From Streptomyces cirratus (GTDB taxonomy: Bacteria > Actinomycetota > Actinomycetes > Streptomycetales > Streptomycetaceae), in assembly GCF_014650775.1 (NCBI RefSeq), contig NZ_BMVP01000012.1, positions 1 to 64,000 of the forward strand: a stretch of 64,000 nucleotides of DNA. Direction: 5' to 3'. The position numbers and the translations under genes are program-made. Shown here in pieces: positions 34,146-43,299 of the stretch (positions are counted from its first letter, which is position 1; each line of letters opens with the position of its first letter). The notes under the pieces are model-generated. The model was not told the origin of the DNA, did no database searches, and saw only the letters and a program-made list of their open reading frames with translations.

Positions 34146-35111
34146 GTGTCGCACCGCCTGCCGCCCGGCCGGCCACGGGCGATGGTCGCGGCCGCCTTCC
34201 TGATCGCCCTCGCCGCCGGGGCGACCGGGCCCGCGGTCGCGTTCACCGGCGGCAACCACGAGAAGATCACCCGGGCGGCCCTGCCCTGGGAGCCGGTCAC
34301 CCTGTCCGAGATGGCCGACGCCCGTGACGGGGCGGTCAATGCCGACGACCACGGCGGATACTTCCTCCTCGGCCCCCTGCACTGCGACAACGCCGACTAC
34401 CTCGCCCCCCGCTACGTCCCGCACTATCCCCGCAGCCGGGACGGGGCCGACACCGAACTCCTCGCCTGCGTCCGTACCTCCGTGGCCCGCTTCCGGAACG
34501 CGCTCCGGGCGGCCGACGGCCTCGTCGACGCGAACGGCGAGGTCCGGGCCGGAGAGAGCGACCTGTCCTCCCACTGCACCTGGAAGGAGACGTCCGACCG
34601 CGCCAAGTGCGAGGTCCTGGAGCAGCTCGGCCGCGGGTGGCACACGATCGAGGACTTCTAAGCGCACTCCAACTGGTCCGACCGTGCCGCCCCCGGACCG
34701 GTCGGCCTCGACGACCCTCCCGGACTGGCACGCACCGGTGTCGCCCCCTTCCTCGACATCCGCCGTTACAGCGCCATGAGTGACGCCGACTGGACCCGGG
34801 AGGCCCGTGCCCGCATACCCGCGGACCTCACGACCGGCTGCTACTCCGATTTCGACTCCACCGGCGTCAAGGACGACGACTGCGCCGGCCGTGTCACGCA
34901 CGACCGGGTCCTGAACAAGGACACCCCCGCGTCCCCCCGCTCGAAGACCGGCGACAACTTCGACCACGCGGTGACCGGGGCCACCGCCGAGATCACCCGC
35001 CAGTGGAACGACTTCAAGGCCGAACTGCTCGCGACCTATCCGGACCACCGGCGCGGCGAGCAGATGGTCTGCGCCCTGGTCCATGACGACCCGCAGGCGA
35101 GCTGCCCCTGA
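34146..35111 (+). pseudogene. CinY-like secreted protein gene with premature TAA
   Basis: One frame of 321 codons is broken by TAA at 34659-34661. Before the stop there is a signal peptide (VAAAFLIALAAGATGPAVAF) and GGNHEKITRAALPWE; the reading resumes in the same frame as AHSNWSDRAAPGPVGLDDPP and runs to TGA 35109-35111. The expected sequence is HTIEDF-Y-AHSNW, so a single C-to-A (or T-to-A) change of a Tyr codon explains the stop. CinY-like proteins are exported; HxxED-FxxHSNW resembles zinc-phospholipase/HET-C motifs. A GTG at 34140 could be an alternative start. It is a pseudogene unless readthrough or a sequencing error is involved. Confidence 0.78.
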
Positions 35112-35191
35112 CACGAAGGGCGGCTTTCCCCTATTGCGGCGAAACGCCCCATCACCTGGGTGATCACGACGGGTTCGGGGTACCAACCAGC

Positions 35192-36283
35192 ATGATCACT
35201 GTTGGGGTCGAGGAGGAATACCTGCTGGTCGACCCGGAGACGCTCCTGCCCCTGCCGCTCGTGCAGGAGGTGCGTGCCACGGCCAGCCTGGCGCCGATCG
35301 CGGACGAGCGGGAGGTCCAGGACGAACTGCTCCAGGCCCAGATCGAAGTCGCGACCCCCGTCTGCACGGGCCTGGAGGAGATCGGGGGCCATCTCCTGCG
35401 GCTGCGTCACGCGGTCGCCTCCGCCGCCCAGGCCAACGGCTGCCGCATCGCTATCTCCGCCACCGCGCCGGTCCGGGACGTCGTCCCCGTGCCCGTCACC
35501 AGCACGGCGAGGTACGTGAAGATGCGGGGAGAGGCGCGGCTGCTCGTCGACGAGCAGCTGATCTGCGGAATGCACGTGCACGTGGGGATTCCCGACCCGG
35601 AGACCGCGGTGGCCGTCCTGAACCGGCTGCGCGTCTGGCTCCCGACCCTGCTGGCGATGTCCGCGAACGGGCCGCTGTGGGACGGGCGGGACACCGGCTT
35701 CGCCAGCTGGCGCACGATCATCTTCGGCCGCTGGCCGGTCAGCGGCCCGCCACCCCACTTCGCGGGGTTCGCCGACTACGAGGCGCGGGCCGACGCGCTG
35801 GTGGAATCCGGGCTGATCCCCGATCGGGGACAGCTGTACTGGCAGGCCCGGCTCTCCGAGCGCTACCCGACCGTCGAGGTGCGCTGCTGTGACGTGCAGC
35901 TGGAGGCGGACGACGCGGTCATGCTCGCCGGCGTCATCCGCGGGCTCGCCGCCACCGCGATCGCCGAGGAGAAGGCGGGAGCCGCCCTCGCGCCGTGCCC
36001 TCCGGAGATCCTGCAAGCCGCGACGTGGCATGCGGCCCGGCACGGGATGAGCAGCACGTTGATGGACCCGGAAGGCCGGCTGCGCAGCAGCGGGGACGTC
36101 CTGTGCGCGCTCCTGCGGCACATCGGCCCGGCTCTCGAGGAGAGCGGTGACTTCCGCGAGGTGAGTTCGCTCGTTCACCGGCTCCTGCGGCACGGCACGG
36201 CGGCCGACCGCCAGCGCCGGGCCCTGGCCGGTACCGGCCTGCCGGCGCTCGCGGACCTCATCACCACGGGAGCCACCGGGTGA
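35192..36283 (+). CDS. YbdK/GCS2-family carboxylate-amine (glutamate-cysteine) ligase
   Basis: A 363-residue ATP-dependent ligase. It begins ITVGVEEEYLLVDPETL and contains CGMHVHVGI, GQLYWQARLSERYPTVEVR and MDPEGRLRSS, all typical of YbdK/GCS2 ligases. Members make gamma-glutamyl-cysteine weakly or join glutamate to other amines; Streptomyces uses mycothiol rather than glutathione, so the real substrate is open. The gene is followed by a SHOCT gene on the same strand. A class II amidotransferase of the YafJ/EgtC type lies 4 kb away in the same block. Confidence 0.88.
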   Translation: MITVGVEEEYLLVDPETLLPLPLVQEVRATASLAPIADEREVQDELLQAQIEVATPVCTGLEEIGGHLLRLRHAVASAAQANGCRIAISATAPVRDVVPVPVTSTARYVKMRGEARLLVDEQLICGMHVHVGIPDPETAVAVLNRLRVWLPTLLAMSANGPLWDGRDTGFASWRTIIFGRWPVSGPPPHFAGFADYEARADALVESGLIPDRGQLYWQARLSERYPTVEVRCCDVQLEADDAVMLAGVIRGLAATAIAEEKAGAALAPCPPEILQAATWHAARHGMSSTLMDPEGRLRSSGDVLCALLRHIGPALEESGDFREVSSLVHRLLRHGTAADRQRRALAGTGLPALADLITTGATG

Positions 36284-36368
36284 GTCGTCTGCCGAGGTGC
36301 GATGCTGGAAGCAGTGGAGGGCCGGCGGCTGGACTTCCGGGCCGGCCCCGTCAGCAAGGGAGAACGAC

Positions 36369-36689
36369 GTGCCCGGTCTTCTTCGAGGAGTAGCGCGCAC
36401 CGCGGTGGTCGCCGGTACGGCGACGGCGGTGTCCAACCGCGTGTCGCGGCGCCAGGCGGGCCGGTGGGCCGCGCAGGACGAACAAGCCTTCGCGCAGCAG
36501 CAGCAGCAGTACGCCGCCCCACCCGCCCCCGCTGCCGCCCCTGCTGCCGCCCCCGCTGCCGCTCCGGCGATGGTGGATGACATGAGCAGCAAGATCGACA
36601 AGCTCAAGGAACTCGGAGCGCTGAGGGAGCAGGGAATCCTGACCGACGCGGAGTTCGAGCAGCAGAAGAGCAGGGTCCTCGGAACCTGA
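36369..36689 (+). CDS. SHOCT-domain protein
   Basis: A 106-residue protein. Residues about 1-25 are basic/hydrophobic, about 40-70 are a Gln and Pro/Ala low-complexity linker (QQQQQYAAPPAPAAAPAAAP), and the last 35 residues are a SHOCT helix pair (IDKLKELGALREQGILTDAE, FEQQKSRVLG). SHOCT segments mediate oligomerisation or membrane association. GTG 36369 is chosen because GGGAGA precedes it. It converges on the DUF6325-like gene with only 28 bp between the stops. Confidence 0.82.
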   Translation: MPGLLRGVARTAVVAGTATAVSNRVSRRQAGRWAAQDEQAFAQQQQQYAAPPAPAAAPAAAPAAAPAMVDDMSSKIDKLKELGALREQGILTDAEFEQQKSRVLGT

Positions 36690-36717
36690 TCCTCCTGAGG
36701 CGGCCCGGCTGGGCTCA

Positions 36718-37182
36718 CTACGACGGCCGGCCGCCTTCGGCCGCGTCTTCCTCCGCATCGAGGGAGGCGAGCAGGGCCTGCACGGGGATGCGTCCACTCG
36801 CCACCATCTGCGCGCCGCTGCGGCGCAGGGCCCGGGCGAAGGGGGCGGCCCACCGGTTCTCGTAGACCAGGATCGCTGCCGCGTTGCCCGGCTGGAGGGC
36901 GTTGCCCGCCTCTTCGAGGTCTTCCTGGTCGAGCATTTCGGACGACGCGCCTTCGAAGACGGACAGGCCGAAGGAGTTCTCGTCACCGTCGAGGTCCGTG
37001 AGTTCCAGGGCGGTGACGGTCCCGTCGGCGTCCTTCATCACGAACCGGAGGTCGAGGATGTGGATGATGCCCTGGTCGACCAGGTCGACCAGCAGCGGGA
37101 ACGCCTCGCCCGTCATCCGGTTTCCGGGGAACTCCACGACCAGGTAGTCGACCGGGCCCATGTCTTCGATGTCGTCGCTCAT
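36718..37182 (-). CDS. DUF6325/DUF1269-like small protein
   Basis: A 154-residue acidic protein. MGPVDYLVVEFPGNRMTGEA, LVDLVDQGIIHILDLRFVMK and AAILVYENRWAAPFARALRR match the small family annotated DUF6325 (related to DUF1269 membrane-associated proteins). It has no membrane helix. ATG 37182 has GAGGAG 6 nt upstream. It is the last of seven consecutive minus-strand genes of the 36.7-44.6 kb block. Confidence 0.78.
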   Translation of the reverse strand: MSDDIEDMGPVDYLVVEFPGNRMTGEAFPLLVDLVDQGIIHILDLRFVMKDADGTVTALELTDLDGDENSFGLSVFEGASSEMLDQEDLEEAGNALQPGNAAAILVYENRWAAPFARALRRSGAQMVASGRIPVQALLASLDAEEDAAEGGRPS

Positions 37183-37291
37183 GAGCGCTCCTCGCGTGTG
37201 GCTCGACGGGCCGGCGCGTGGGCCGGACAACGCATCGGCGGCCTGACACGGCCGTGTTCTCATTGCAGCATCCGCCGCCGGGCCCCGCACC

Positions 37292-37975
37292 TCAGCCGGT
37301 GAGCTGGTAGAGGCTCCTGCCGACGAGCCACAGCCCCAGGAGCAGGCACACGACGACGATCGCCGGGTCCTTGTGCAGTTCCAGCCAAGCCCGCAGGCTC
37401 AGCAGGGCGCGTTGGGCCTTCTCCGGTGAGAACACCATGTACAGCTCCATGGCCAGCAGGGTGGAGGTGGCCAGGACGCAGAAGCCCATGAGGGCCAGGA
37501 AGGACTCGGCGTGGGAGAGGTCGGCCTGCACGACGGTCGCGGCCGCGGCGGCGACCATCCCCCAGGGCTGGAGGAGCACGGCGAGGGCCGCCGCGGACCA
37601 TCCGGTGGCCTCGTCCACCCGGGACGCCATCGACGACCCGGAATCGTCGGCCCCCTCCTGCGCGGAGGGAGCCGCCGCCGTGGCGCCACGGCGGCTCCGG
37701 CGCCGCCGGTGCTCGCTGTACACGACCAGGCCGACACCGGTCACCAGCGTGGCCACGAGCGCCGCGATCGACGGAGGAGAGCGGGGCGGGGGCGGTTGCC
37801 CGCCGGTGAAGAGGAGGACCATCGCCATCACGGCCACCAGGCACGCCAGCCAGGCGAGGATGAAGGCCAGGCCCTTGCGCACCCCGCGCGGTGCGGACAC
37901 CGCCAGGATGAAGGCCATGATGGGCAGTGGGAACAGGGTGACCGCCAGGCCGATGAGGAGCAGGTCGAGCACCAT
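37292..37975 (-). CDS. GAP-family (sulfolipid-addressing-like) membrane protein
   Basis: A 227-residue polytopic membrane protein with about six helices (LLLIGLAVTLFPLPIMAFIL, GLAFILAWLACLVAVMAMVL, SIAALVATLVTGVGLVVYSE, AALAVLLQPWGMVAAAAATV, ESFLALMGFCVLATSTLLAM, DPAIVVVCLLLGLWLVGRSL) and a basic loop. It resembles the GAP/Sap family, linked to glycolipid export in mycobacteria. Here the substrate is unknown. It follows the GH15 gene on the same strand after 26 bp. Confidence 0.75.
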   Translation of the reverse strand: MVLDLLLIGLAVTLFPLPIMAFILAVSAPRGVRKGLAFILAWLACLVAVMAMVLLFTGGQPPPPRSPPSIAALVATLVTGVGLVVYSEHRRRRSRRGATAAAPSAQEGADDSGSSMASRVDEATGWSAAALAVLLQPWGMVAAAAATVVQADLSHAESFLALMGFCVLATSTLLAMELYMVFSPEKAQRALLSLRAWLELHKDPAIVVVCLLLGLWLVGRSLYQLTG

Positions 37976-38001
37976 CGCGGCGCACCCCCTCGGGGGCAGG
38001 C

Positions 38002-39864
38002 TCAGGCCGCGCCCACGGCCTGGTCGAGTTCGGAGTCGAGGGCGAGGGCGGCGGTGATGAGGGCCAGGTGGGTGAATGCCTGGGGGAAGTTGCCCAGCTG
38101 TTCTCCGGTGAGTCCGACCTCTTCGGCGAAGAGCCCGACGTGGTTGGCGTAGGTGAGCATCTTGTCGAAGGAGTAGCGGGCCTGATGGACACGGCCGGCC
38201 TTGGCGAGGGCGTAGACGTGCAGGAAGGAGCACAGGGAGAAGGTGCCCTCGGAGCCCTGCAGACCATCGGGAGAGGCAGCGGGGTCGTAGCGGTAGACGA
38301 GGCTGTCGGAGACGAGTTCGGTCTCCATGGCGTCGAGGGTGGACAACCAGCGCGGATCCTTGGGGGTGATGAAGCCGACCAGTGGCATGAGCAGCAAGGA
38401 GGCGTCCAGGACGGTGTTGTCGTACTCCTGGACGAAGGCCTGGCGCTCTTCGCTCCAGCCGAGGGTCATGACCTGGTTGAGGATCGCATCCCGCGCCGCC
38501 GTCCAGCGGGCCAGGTCGCCGGGGCGGGCGGTGGCCACGGCCTGGCGGATGCCGCGGTCCAGGGCGACCCAGCACATGAGGCGGCTGTACGTGAAGTCCT
38601 TCTGGCCGCCGCGGGTTTCCCAGATGCCCTCGTCGGGGCGGTCCCAGTTGTCGCACAGCCAGTCCAGCAGGGCGACGCAGCGCAGCCAGTCGTCGTAGCC
38701 GATGACGTTGCTGACCTGGCCGGCCTGGGCAAGGGCGTAGACGGCCTCGCCGTAGATGTCCATCTGGAGCTGATCCGCGGCGCCGTTGCCCGAACGTACC
38801 GGGCGGGAACCGCGCCACCCTTCCAAGTGGTCGAGGGTCTCCTCGGTCAGGTACGGGTCGCCGTCGACGCGGTACATGATCTGCAGGGGTTCGCCGTTGG
38901 GAGCGCCGCCGTCCCGCAGCCGCCGGAGCAGCCAGCTGCGGAAGGCGTTGGCCTCGTCGGTGAATCCGAGTGCGCGCATGGCGCGGACCGAGAGGGAGGC
39001 GTCGCGGACCCAGGTGTAGCGGTAGTCCCAGTTCCGCTCCCCGCCCTCCTGTTCGGGCAGGCCCATGGTGGCGGCGGCGATCGGCGCGCCGGTCGGTGCG
39101 TACGTCATCAGCTTGATGGTGATCGCGGAGCGGTTGACCATCTGCTGCCAGCGGCCGCGGTAGGTGGAGCGCGAGATCCAGGCGTGCCAGAAGTCGCGGA
39201 CGTCGTTGAACTCCTCCGTCGTGTCCTGCACGTTCGCCGCCGGTGGGGGCGCCCCGTCGGCGTCGCAGACGGTCAGGAGGACGGCCGCGCGTTCGCCCTC
39301 GGCCAGGGTCACGCTCGCGCGCACGTCCGCCCCGTCGGCCTCCAGGTCGACCGGCCCCAGGGCTTGCAGGTACGCGGTGATGCCGGGGCCGTCGAAGCGG
39401 GCGGTGACGCCGTCGAACGCCAGGTCGTGCCGTGCCCTCCCGTAGTCGAAGCGCGGGCGGCACGCCAGGCTGAAGCGCGCGGTCCCGCGCACGCCCCGCA
39501 TGACCCGTACCACCTGGTGCCGGTCGGTGACGGTGTGCGGATCGCGCACGGGCATGAAGTCGATGACCTCGCCGACGCCTTCGGGGCTGAGGAAACGGGT
39601 CACCAGGACGGCGGTGTCGGCCAGGTAGAGCTGGTGGCTGACGGCCTCGGCGTTGCCCGCCGGCCCGTCGTCGGAGACCGCGGACGCGTCGGCGGTGATG
39701 GCGAAGTAGCCGCCCCGGCTGTCGTCGAGCAGGCTGGCGAAGATGCTGGGCGCGTCGAAGCGGGGTGAGCAGAACCAGTCGAGCACGCCCTCGGAGGAGA
39801 CGAGGGCACACGTCTGCAGGTCCCCGATCAGACCGTGCTCTGCGATGGGCGGGTAGGGGAGCAT
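38002..39864 (-). CDS. Glycoside hydrolase family 15 protein (trehalase/glucoamylase-like)
   Basis: A 620-residue cytosolic enzyme. It begins MLPYPPIAEHGLIGDLQTCA, and the active-site regions GGERNWDYRYTWVRDASLSV, YGEAVYAL and GIWETRGGQKDFTYSRLMCW are typical of bacterial GH15 enzymes, several of which are trehalases. ATG 39864 is preferred because AGGAAGG sits about 8 nt upstream; a GTG three codons earlier is possible. Trehalose turnover would fit the stress character of the block, but the substrate is inferred. Confidence 0.9.
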   Translation of the reverse strand: MLPYPPIAEHGLIGDLQTCALVSSEGVLDWFCSPRFDAPSIFASLLDDSRGGYFAITADASAVSDDGPAGNAEAVSHQLYLADTAVLVTRFLSPEGVGEVIDFMPVRDPHTVTDRHQVVRVMRGVRGTARFSLACRPRFDYGRARHDLAFDGVTARFDGPGITAYLQALGPVDLEADGADVRASVTLAEGERAAVLLTVCDADGAPPPAANVQDTTEEFNDVRDFWHAWISRSTYRGRWQQMVNRSAITIKLMTYAPTGAPIAAATMGLPEQEGGERNWDYRYTWVRDASLSVRAMRALGFTDEANAFRSWLLRRLRDGGAPNGEPLQIMYRVDGDPYLTEETLDHLEGWRGSRPVRSGNGAADQLQMDIYGEAVYALAQAGQVSNVIGYDDWLRCVALLDWLCDNWDRPDEGIWETRGGQKDFTYSRLMCWVALDRGIRQAVATARPGDLARWTAARDAILNQVMTLGWSEERQAFVQEYDNTVLDASLLLMPLVGFITPKDPRWLSTLDAMETELVSDSLVYRYDPAASPDGLQGSEGTFSLCSFLHVYALAKAGRVHQARYSFDKMLTYANHVGLFAEEVGLTGEQLGNFPQAFTHLALITAALALDSELDQAVGAA

Positions 39865-39902
39865 CGGCCTCACCTTCCTGTGAGTCCCGGTCCGGCCCGG
39901 TA

Positions 39903-40319
39903 TCAGGAACTGAGGATCTTGGCCTTGGCCTGCTCGTACTCGGCCGGCGTGAGGTCGCCGCGGTTCTTGAGCTCGGCGATCTTCGCCAGCTCATCGGCGT
40001 GACTGGGTCCGGCGCTTTCGCGTACGTAGGAGCGGAAGGCCTGCTCCTGCTGCTGGGCCCGGCTGAACTCGCGCTCGCCCATCCCGCGGCCGCGGGCGAT
40101 CAGGTAGACGAAGACGCCCAGGAACGGCAGCAGGATGACCAGGACCGTCCATCCCGCCTTGCCCCAGCCGCTCAGCGCGTCGTCGCGGAAGATGTCGGCG
40201 ATGACGCGGAAGAGCAGCATGAACCAGAGCACCCAGAGGAAGATGAGCAGCATGGTCCAGAAGAAGTTCAGCAGGGGATAGTCGTAGGACTCAGCCAGGT
40301 CGATCAGTGCGTTCTGCAT
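39903..40319 (-). CDS. PLDc_N/SHOCT membrane protein
   Basis: A 138-residue protein with two membrane helices (FFWTMLLIFLWVLWFMLLFRV about 19-39; GWTVLVILLPFLGVFVYLIA about 56-75), as in the phospholipase-D N-terminal-type domain. A charged linker and a C-terminal SHOCT helix pair (ELAKIAELKNRGDLTPAEYE) follow. A clear AGGAGA site precedes the ATG. Function unknown; together with the SHOCT protein at 36369 it gives two SHOCT proteins within 4 kb. Confidence 0.83.
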   Translation of the reverse strand: MQNALIDLAESYDYPLLNFFWTMLLIFLWVLWFMLLFRVIADIFRDDALSGWGKAGWTVLVILLPFLGVFVYLIARGRGMGEREFSRAQQQEQAFRSYVRESAGPSHADELAKIAELKNRGDLTPAEYEQAKAKILSS

Positions 40320-40334
40320 GGCCAGGTCTCCTGT

Positions 40335-40380
40335 GGTCGGGTCGGCCGGGTCGGCCGGTCGGGTCGGTCGCTCGGGTCGG
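40335..40380. repeat. TCGG-type low-complexity repeat
   Basis: A run of degenerate GGTCGGGTCGGCC-like units fills the gap between the YafJ-type amidotransferase stop and the PLDc_N/SHOCT start. It probably arose by slippage. Confidence 0.6.
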
Positions 40381-41214
40381 TCAGGCGGGCACCGGGGCGA
40401 AGGTGTACATCTCGTCGGCGCCCGGCTGCACGACGCCGTAGCTGCTTTCCGGTACCTCGTTCCAGGCGCCGGGCAGATCGCCGAGGGGTTCGGACACGAT
40501 GAGGCGGGTCTCGTCGGAGATCTCCCGCAGGAACGTCACGTCCGGGTGCAGCCTGCGCAGCGAGTCCACCTTGCTGCTGTAGAAGAGCGAGCGGGAGGCG
40601 TGCGCGCTGGAGTAGCGGAAGGCCCATACGCGTTCGCCGTCGGTCATGGCGAGCGTCATCTGGAGCGGGAACTCCACGCCGTGCTCGTGCCCGACGCGTT
40701 CCACCACTCCCGCCATCGTGGCGATGGCGGTCGGCGGGTCCTGTTCCAGGCCGTACGTGAGGGCCAGGTAGAACATCACCTCGGAGTCCGTCGTCCCGTC
40801 GATGTCGGCGTAGAGGGCCGGATCGACGAGCAGGGTGAGGTCCCGGCGCATCAGGTGGAAGCCGGAGATCGCTCCGTTGTGCATGAACATCCAGCGGCCG
40901 TGCCGGAAGGGATGGCAGTTCGACTGCTGCACCGCCGTCCCGGTCGACGCCCGGATGTGCGCGAAGAACAGCGGTGAGCGAACGTGGTCCGCCATCTCCC
41001 TCAGGTTGCGGTTGTTCCAGGCGGGACCCACGTCCCTGAGGAGCGCCGGAGATTCGATCTCGTCCGTGTACCAGCCGATGCCGAACCCGTCGCCGTTCGT
41101 CGTCTCCACTCCGAGCTTGGAGTGCAGGCTCTGGTCGATCAGCGAGTGAGCCGGTCTGTACAGGATGGTGTCGAGCAGCATGGGCGTACCCGAGTACGCG
41201 AGCCATCGGCACAT
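40381..41214 (-). CDS. Class II glutamine amidotransferase, YafJ/EgtC type
   Basis: A 277-residue Ntn-hydrolase. It begins MCRWLAYSGTP, so Cys2 becomes the N-terminal nucleophile after Met removal. TTNGDGFGIGWY, FFAHIRASTGTAVQQSNCHP, MFMHNGAISGF and TDSEVMFYLALTY are the usual amidotransferase loops. Related EgtC removes a gamma-glutamyl group in ergothioneine synthesis. Here no synthetase domain or other ergothioneine gene is present, but a YbdK/GCS2 ligase is close by, so hydrolysis or transfer of a gamma-glutamyl amide is a reasonable inference. Confidence 0.88.
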   Translation of the reverse strand: MCRWLAYSGTPMLLDTILYRPAHSLIDQSLHSKLGVETTNGDGFGIGWYTDEIESPALLRDVGPAWNNRNLREMADHVRSPLFFAHIRASTGTAVQQSNCHPFRHGRWMFMHNGAISGFHLMRRDLTLLVDPALYADIDGTTDSEVMFYLALTYGLEQDPPTAIATMAGVVERVGHEHGVEFPLQMTLAMTDGERVWAFRYSSAHASRSLFYSSKVDSLRRLHPDVTFLREISDETRLIVSEPLGDLPGAWNEVPESSYGVVQPGADEMYTFAPVPA

Positions 41215-41339
41215 GGGGCATCACCTGCGTCTCTACGGCACTGCGGGAAACGAACCGCCGTCCCACGCGCCCCCGCGATGGACTGCCGTGCTGTCCCACC
41301 GCGCTGCGGTCGACGTCATGTGGATCTTTTCCGGCCATC

Positions 41340-42650
41340 TCATTGTCGGGTCCCTCCTCCGGGAGCGCCACGCGGAGCGCCGGCCCCGCCACCGAGCCGG
41401 CCACCGGCCGCCAGCAGCGCGAGTACGGCCAGCACCGCCAGCAGGATGAGCACCAGCAGCAGGACGGTGAGCACCGTCGGGTGGTTCCACAGGGCGAACA
41501 CCAGCGCGAGGACGAGCAGCACACCGGCGGTGAGCCAGCGCCGGTGGTCCTGGACCCAGGTCCCGACGCGCCCGGTGTGCACTCCGTGGTCCGCTCCCCA
41601 GCCCGCGGCGGAGTCGGCCGCGCGCTCCGCCGTACCGCGCACGCCGCGCGGCAGCCGGCCGGCTCCGGACAGGTAGGCGCCGAGGGCGACGACGATCCCG
41701 AGGACGATCGCGGTGCGGATGCTGACCCTCAGGAACCGCACGAGCGTGTCGAAGATGGCCGCGGCCGCCGAGGGCGACTGGACCTGCTCCGGGAGGTGGT
41801 CGAGGTAGTAACGGCGGGCGATGACCAGACCGATGGCCAGGACGAGGCAGGCGGCGGCCGCGCACAGCATGGCGGTCACCAGAGCCCGGCGCCGGCGCCG
41901 GGCGAGCAGGACTCCGGCCACCCCGAGGAGCACGGTGAGCACGGGCAGCCAGTTGCCGAGGACGTCGAGGAGATGGACCAGGCTCCTGATCTTCGCCAGT
42001 TTGTCGGACTGGAAGAGCACCATCTGCTTGTCGACCTCGGGAATCTTCTCGGCCGGGGAGATACCGGCCTTCACGAGGTCCTCCTTGACCTTGTCCACGG
42101 CCTCGCCGATGTTCAGGGTGACGGTGCCGCTCTGGACCTCCAGCGCGCCTCGGCCTTCACCGGTGAGCGCGTGGCCCACCGCGTTGTGGGCGGCCCGGTT
42201 GGCGGTGGTCCAGATCTTCTCGAACCGGTCGCCCTCGACGAACCGGGTCGCCACCTTGGAGACGGCCGCGTCGGCGGCGGAGTCCAGCTGGGGGCCCAAG
42301 GCCTTGACGGCATTGCCGACACGGGGCGGCAGCCCCTGCGATTCGAGCCACTTCGCCAGGTCGGAGGTGACCTCGGCGCCGTCGACTCGGACGTCGGCCG
42401 CCTCGGTGATGCGGTGGACGGCGGCGGCCTGGACGTCCGGGTCCGAGGCGAGCGGGGCGACCGTGGAGACGTACCGGTCGGTGTCCAGCACGATGTCGTG
42501 GACCCACACGGTGAGCAGCGAAAGCGGGACGAGGATGCACGTGAGCGTGATCAAGACGGCCGAAACGGTGCTCGCCGCGATCCGCCGGGAACGCGAGGGC
42601 CGCCGCCCCGCAGCGGGCGCCTCAGCGGGCGGCTCGGACGGCAGACTCAT
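41340..42650 (-). CDS. Large multi-helix membrane protein of unknown function
   Basis: A 436-residue membrane protein. A helix at about 27-50 (STVSAVLITLTCILVPLSLL) is followed by an extracytoplasmic domain (about 55-225) starting HDIVLDTDRYVSTVAPLASDPDVQAAAV, a pattern common in actinobacterial membrane proteins. Further helices lie at about 240-260, 268-290, 318-340, 372-390 and 393-417, and the tail is Gly/Pro-rich. The family is conserved but unnamed to me. GAGGGAG precedes the ATG. Confidence 0.8.
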   Translation of the reverse strand: MSLPSEPPAEAPAAGRRPSRSRRIAASTVSAVLITLTCILVPLSLLTVWVHDIVLDTDRYVSTVAPLASDPDVQAAAVHRITEAADVRVDGAEVTSDLAKWLESQGLPPRVGNAVKALGPQLDSAADAAVSKVATRFVEGDRFEKIWTTANRAAHNAVGHALTGEGRGALEVQSGTVTLNIGEAVDKVKEDLVKAGISPAEKIPEVDKQMVLFQSDKLAKIRSLVHLLDVLGNWLPVLTVLLGVAGVLLARRRRRALVTAMLCAAAACLVLAIGLVIARRYYLDHLPEQVQSPSAAAAIFDTLVRFLRVSIRTAIVLGIVVALGAYLSGAGRLPRGVRGTAERAADSAAGWGADHGVHTGRVGTWVQDHRRWLTAGVLLVLALVFALWNHPTVLTVLLLVLILLAVLAVLALLAAGGRLGGGAGAPRGAPGGGTRQ

Positions 42651-43299
42651 AGCACTCCCTCGGGACGACTGAGGTGAAAGGCCGCTTCCCGGTCATTCGA
42701 CACGTCGCACCGCTGGTCCGCGCGTTGAGTTGGGCTCATCGTGTGAGGCGGGTGCGGCCGGTGAGGCGTGTGCGGCGTGTGAGCGGGGCGCGGAATGCGA
42801 GGTGTGTCTCCTCCGGCCGGCCGTCGTGGCGCTCCTCGTCGCCGCCGCGGTGGCGGCACGCGTTGTGCAGGCCCGGAGCGACGCCATGCGCCCGGCGCCG
42901 CCCGCTCGCCGCCGCCGGTACCTTCGCGGAATCGCCGTGACAAGGCCTCGGCCAGGCGCTGCTTGCGCCGGCTGGTGACCACCACCAGGCGGGTGCCGGG
43001 GTGATGGTCACCGACGAACTCCTCCTACCGGGCTGCGACGTGAGGTGATGCCCTCGGTGGAGCACCGCTCCCCCAGAGGGATCGACAACCGGGCGCAGCC
43101 CAGGCGGGGCGCATCCCACCGCCATCGCACGACTCGGAGGGCGACCTCGTCCGGACGAGCAGACGATGAGAGGCAGGGACCTTCTCGTGGCAACGGCGAG
43201 ACGGGCCGTCCTGCGGTCCGGAGGTCGTGGTCGTGGAACACGGGACGGGTGCCGCGACGACGGACGAAGAGCGGACCCCGGCCGGGCACCGGACGCCCG
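42651..43299. other. 649-bp stretch without a convincing gene
   Basis: Short frames occur on both strands, but none shows steady third-position GC bias, a ribosome site and a recognisable fold together. It contains an 18-bp tandem repeat (42743-42794) and the promoter and ribosome site of the membrane-protein gene at its left end. Confidence 0.6.
42743..42794. repeat. 18-bp tandem repeat, about 2.8 copies
   Basis: Units at 42743-42760, 42761-42778 and a partial, diverged one from 42779, each beginning GTGAG and rich in GTGCGG. Noncoding. Too few copies and no spacers, so not a CRISPR array. Confidence 0.65.

Noticed and set aside
35192..41214. YbdK ligase and YafJ amidotransferase read as an ergothioneine cluster
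   Set aside because: EgtB, EgtD and EgtE are absent and the two genes are separated by several unrelated genes; kept only as a functional analogy.
42743..42794. Tandem repeat considered as a CRISPR-like array
   Set aside because: Units are directly adjacent without spacers, fewer than three copies, and no cas genes occur.
42674..43289. Short frames on both strands in the 649-bp gap, including a Cys-rich one with a hydrophobic segment (from 42730)
   Set aside because: TTG start without a ribosome site, weak third-position bias, and overlap with a tandem repeat.
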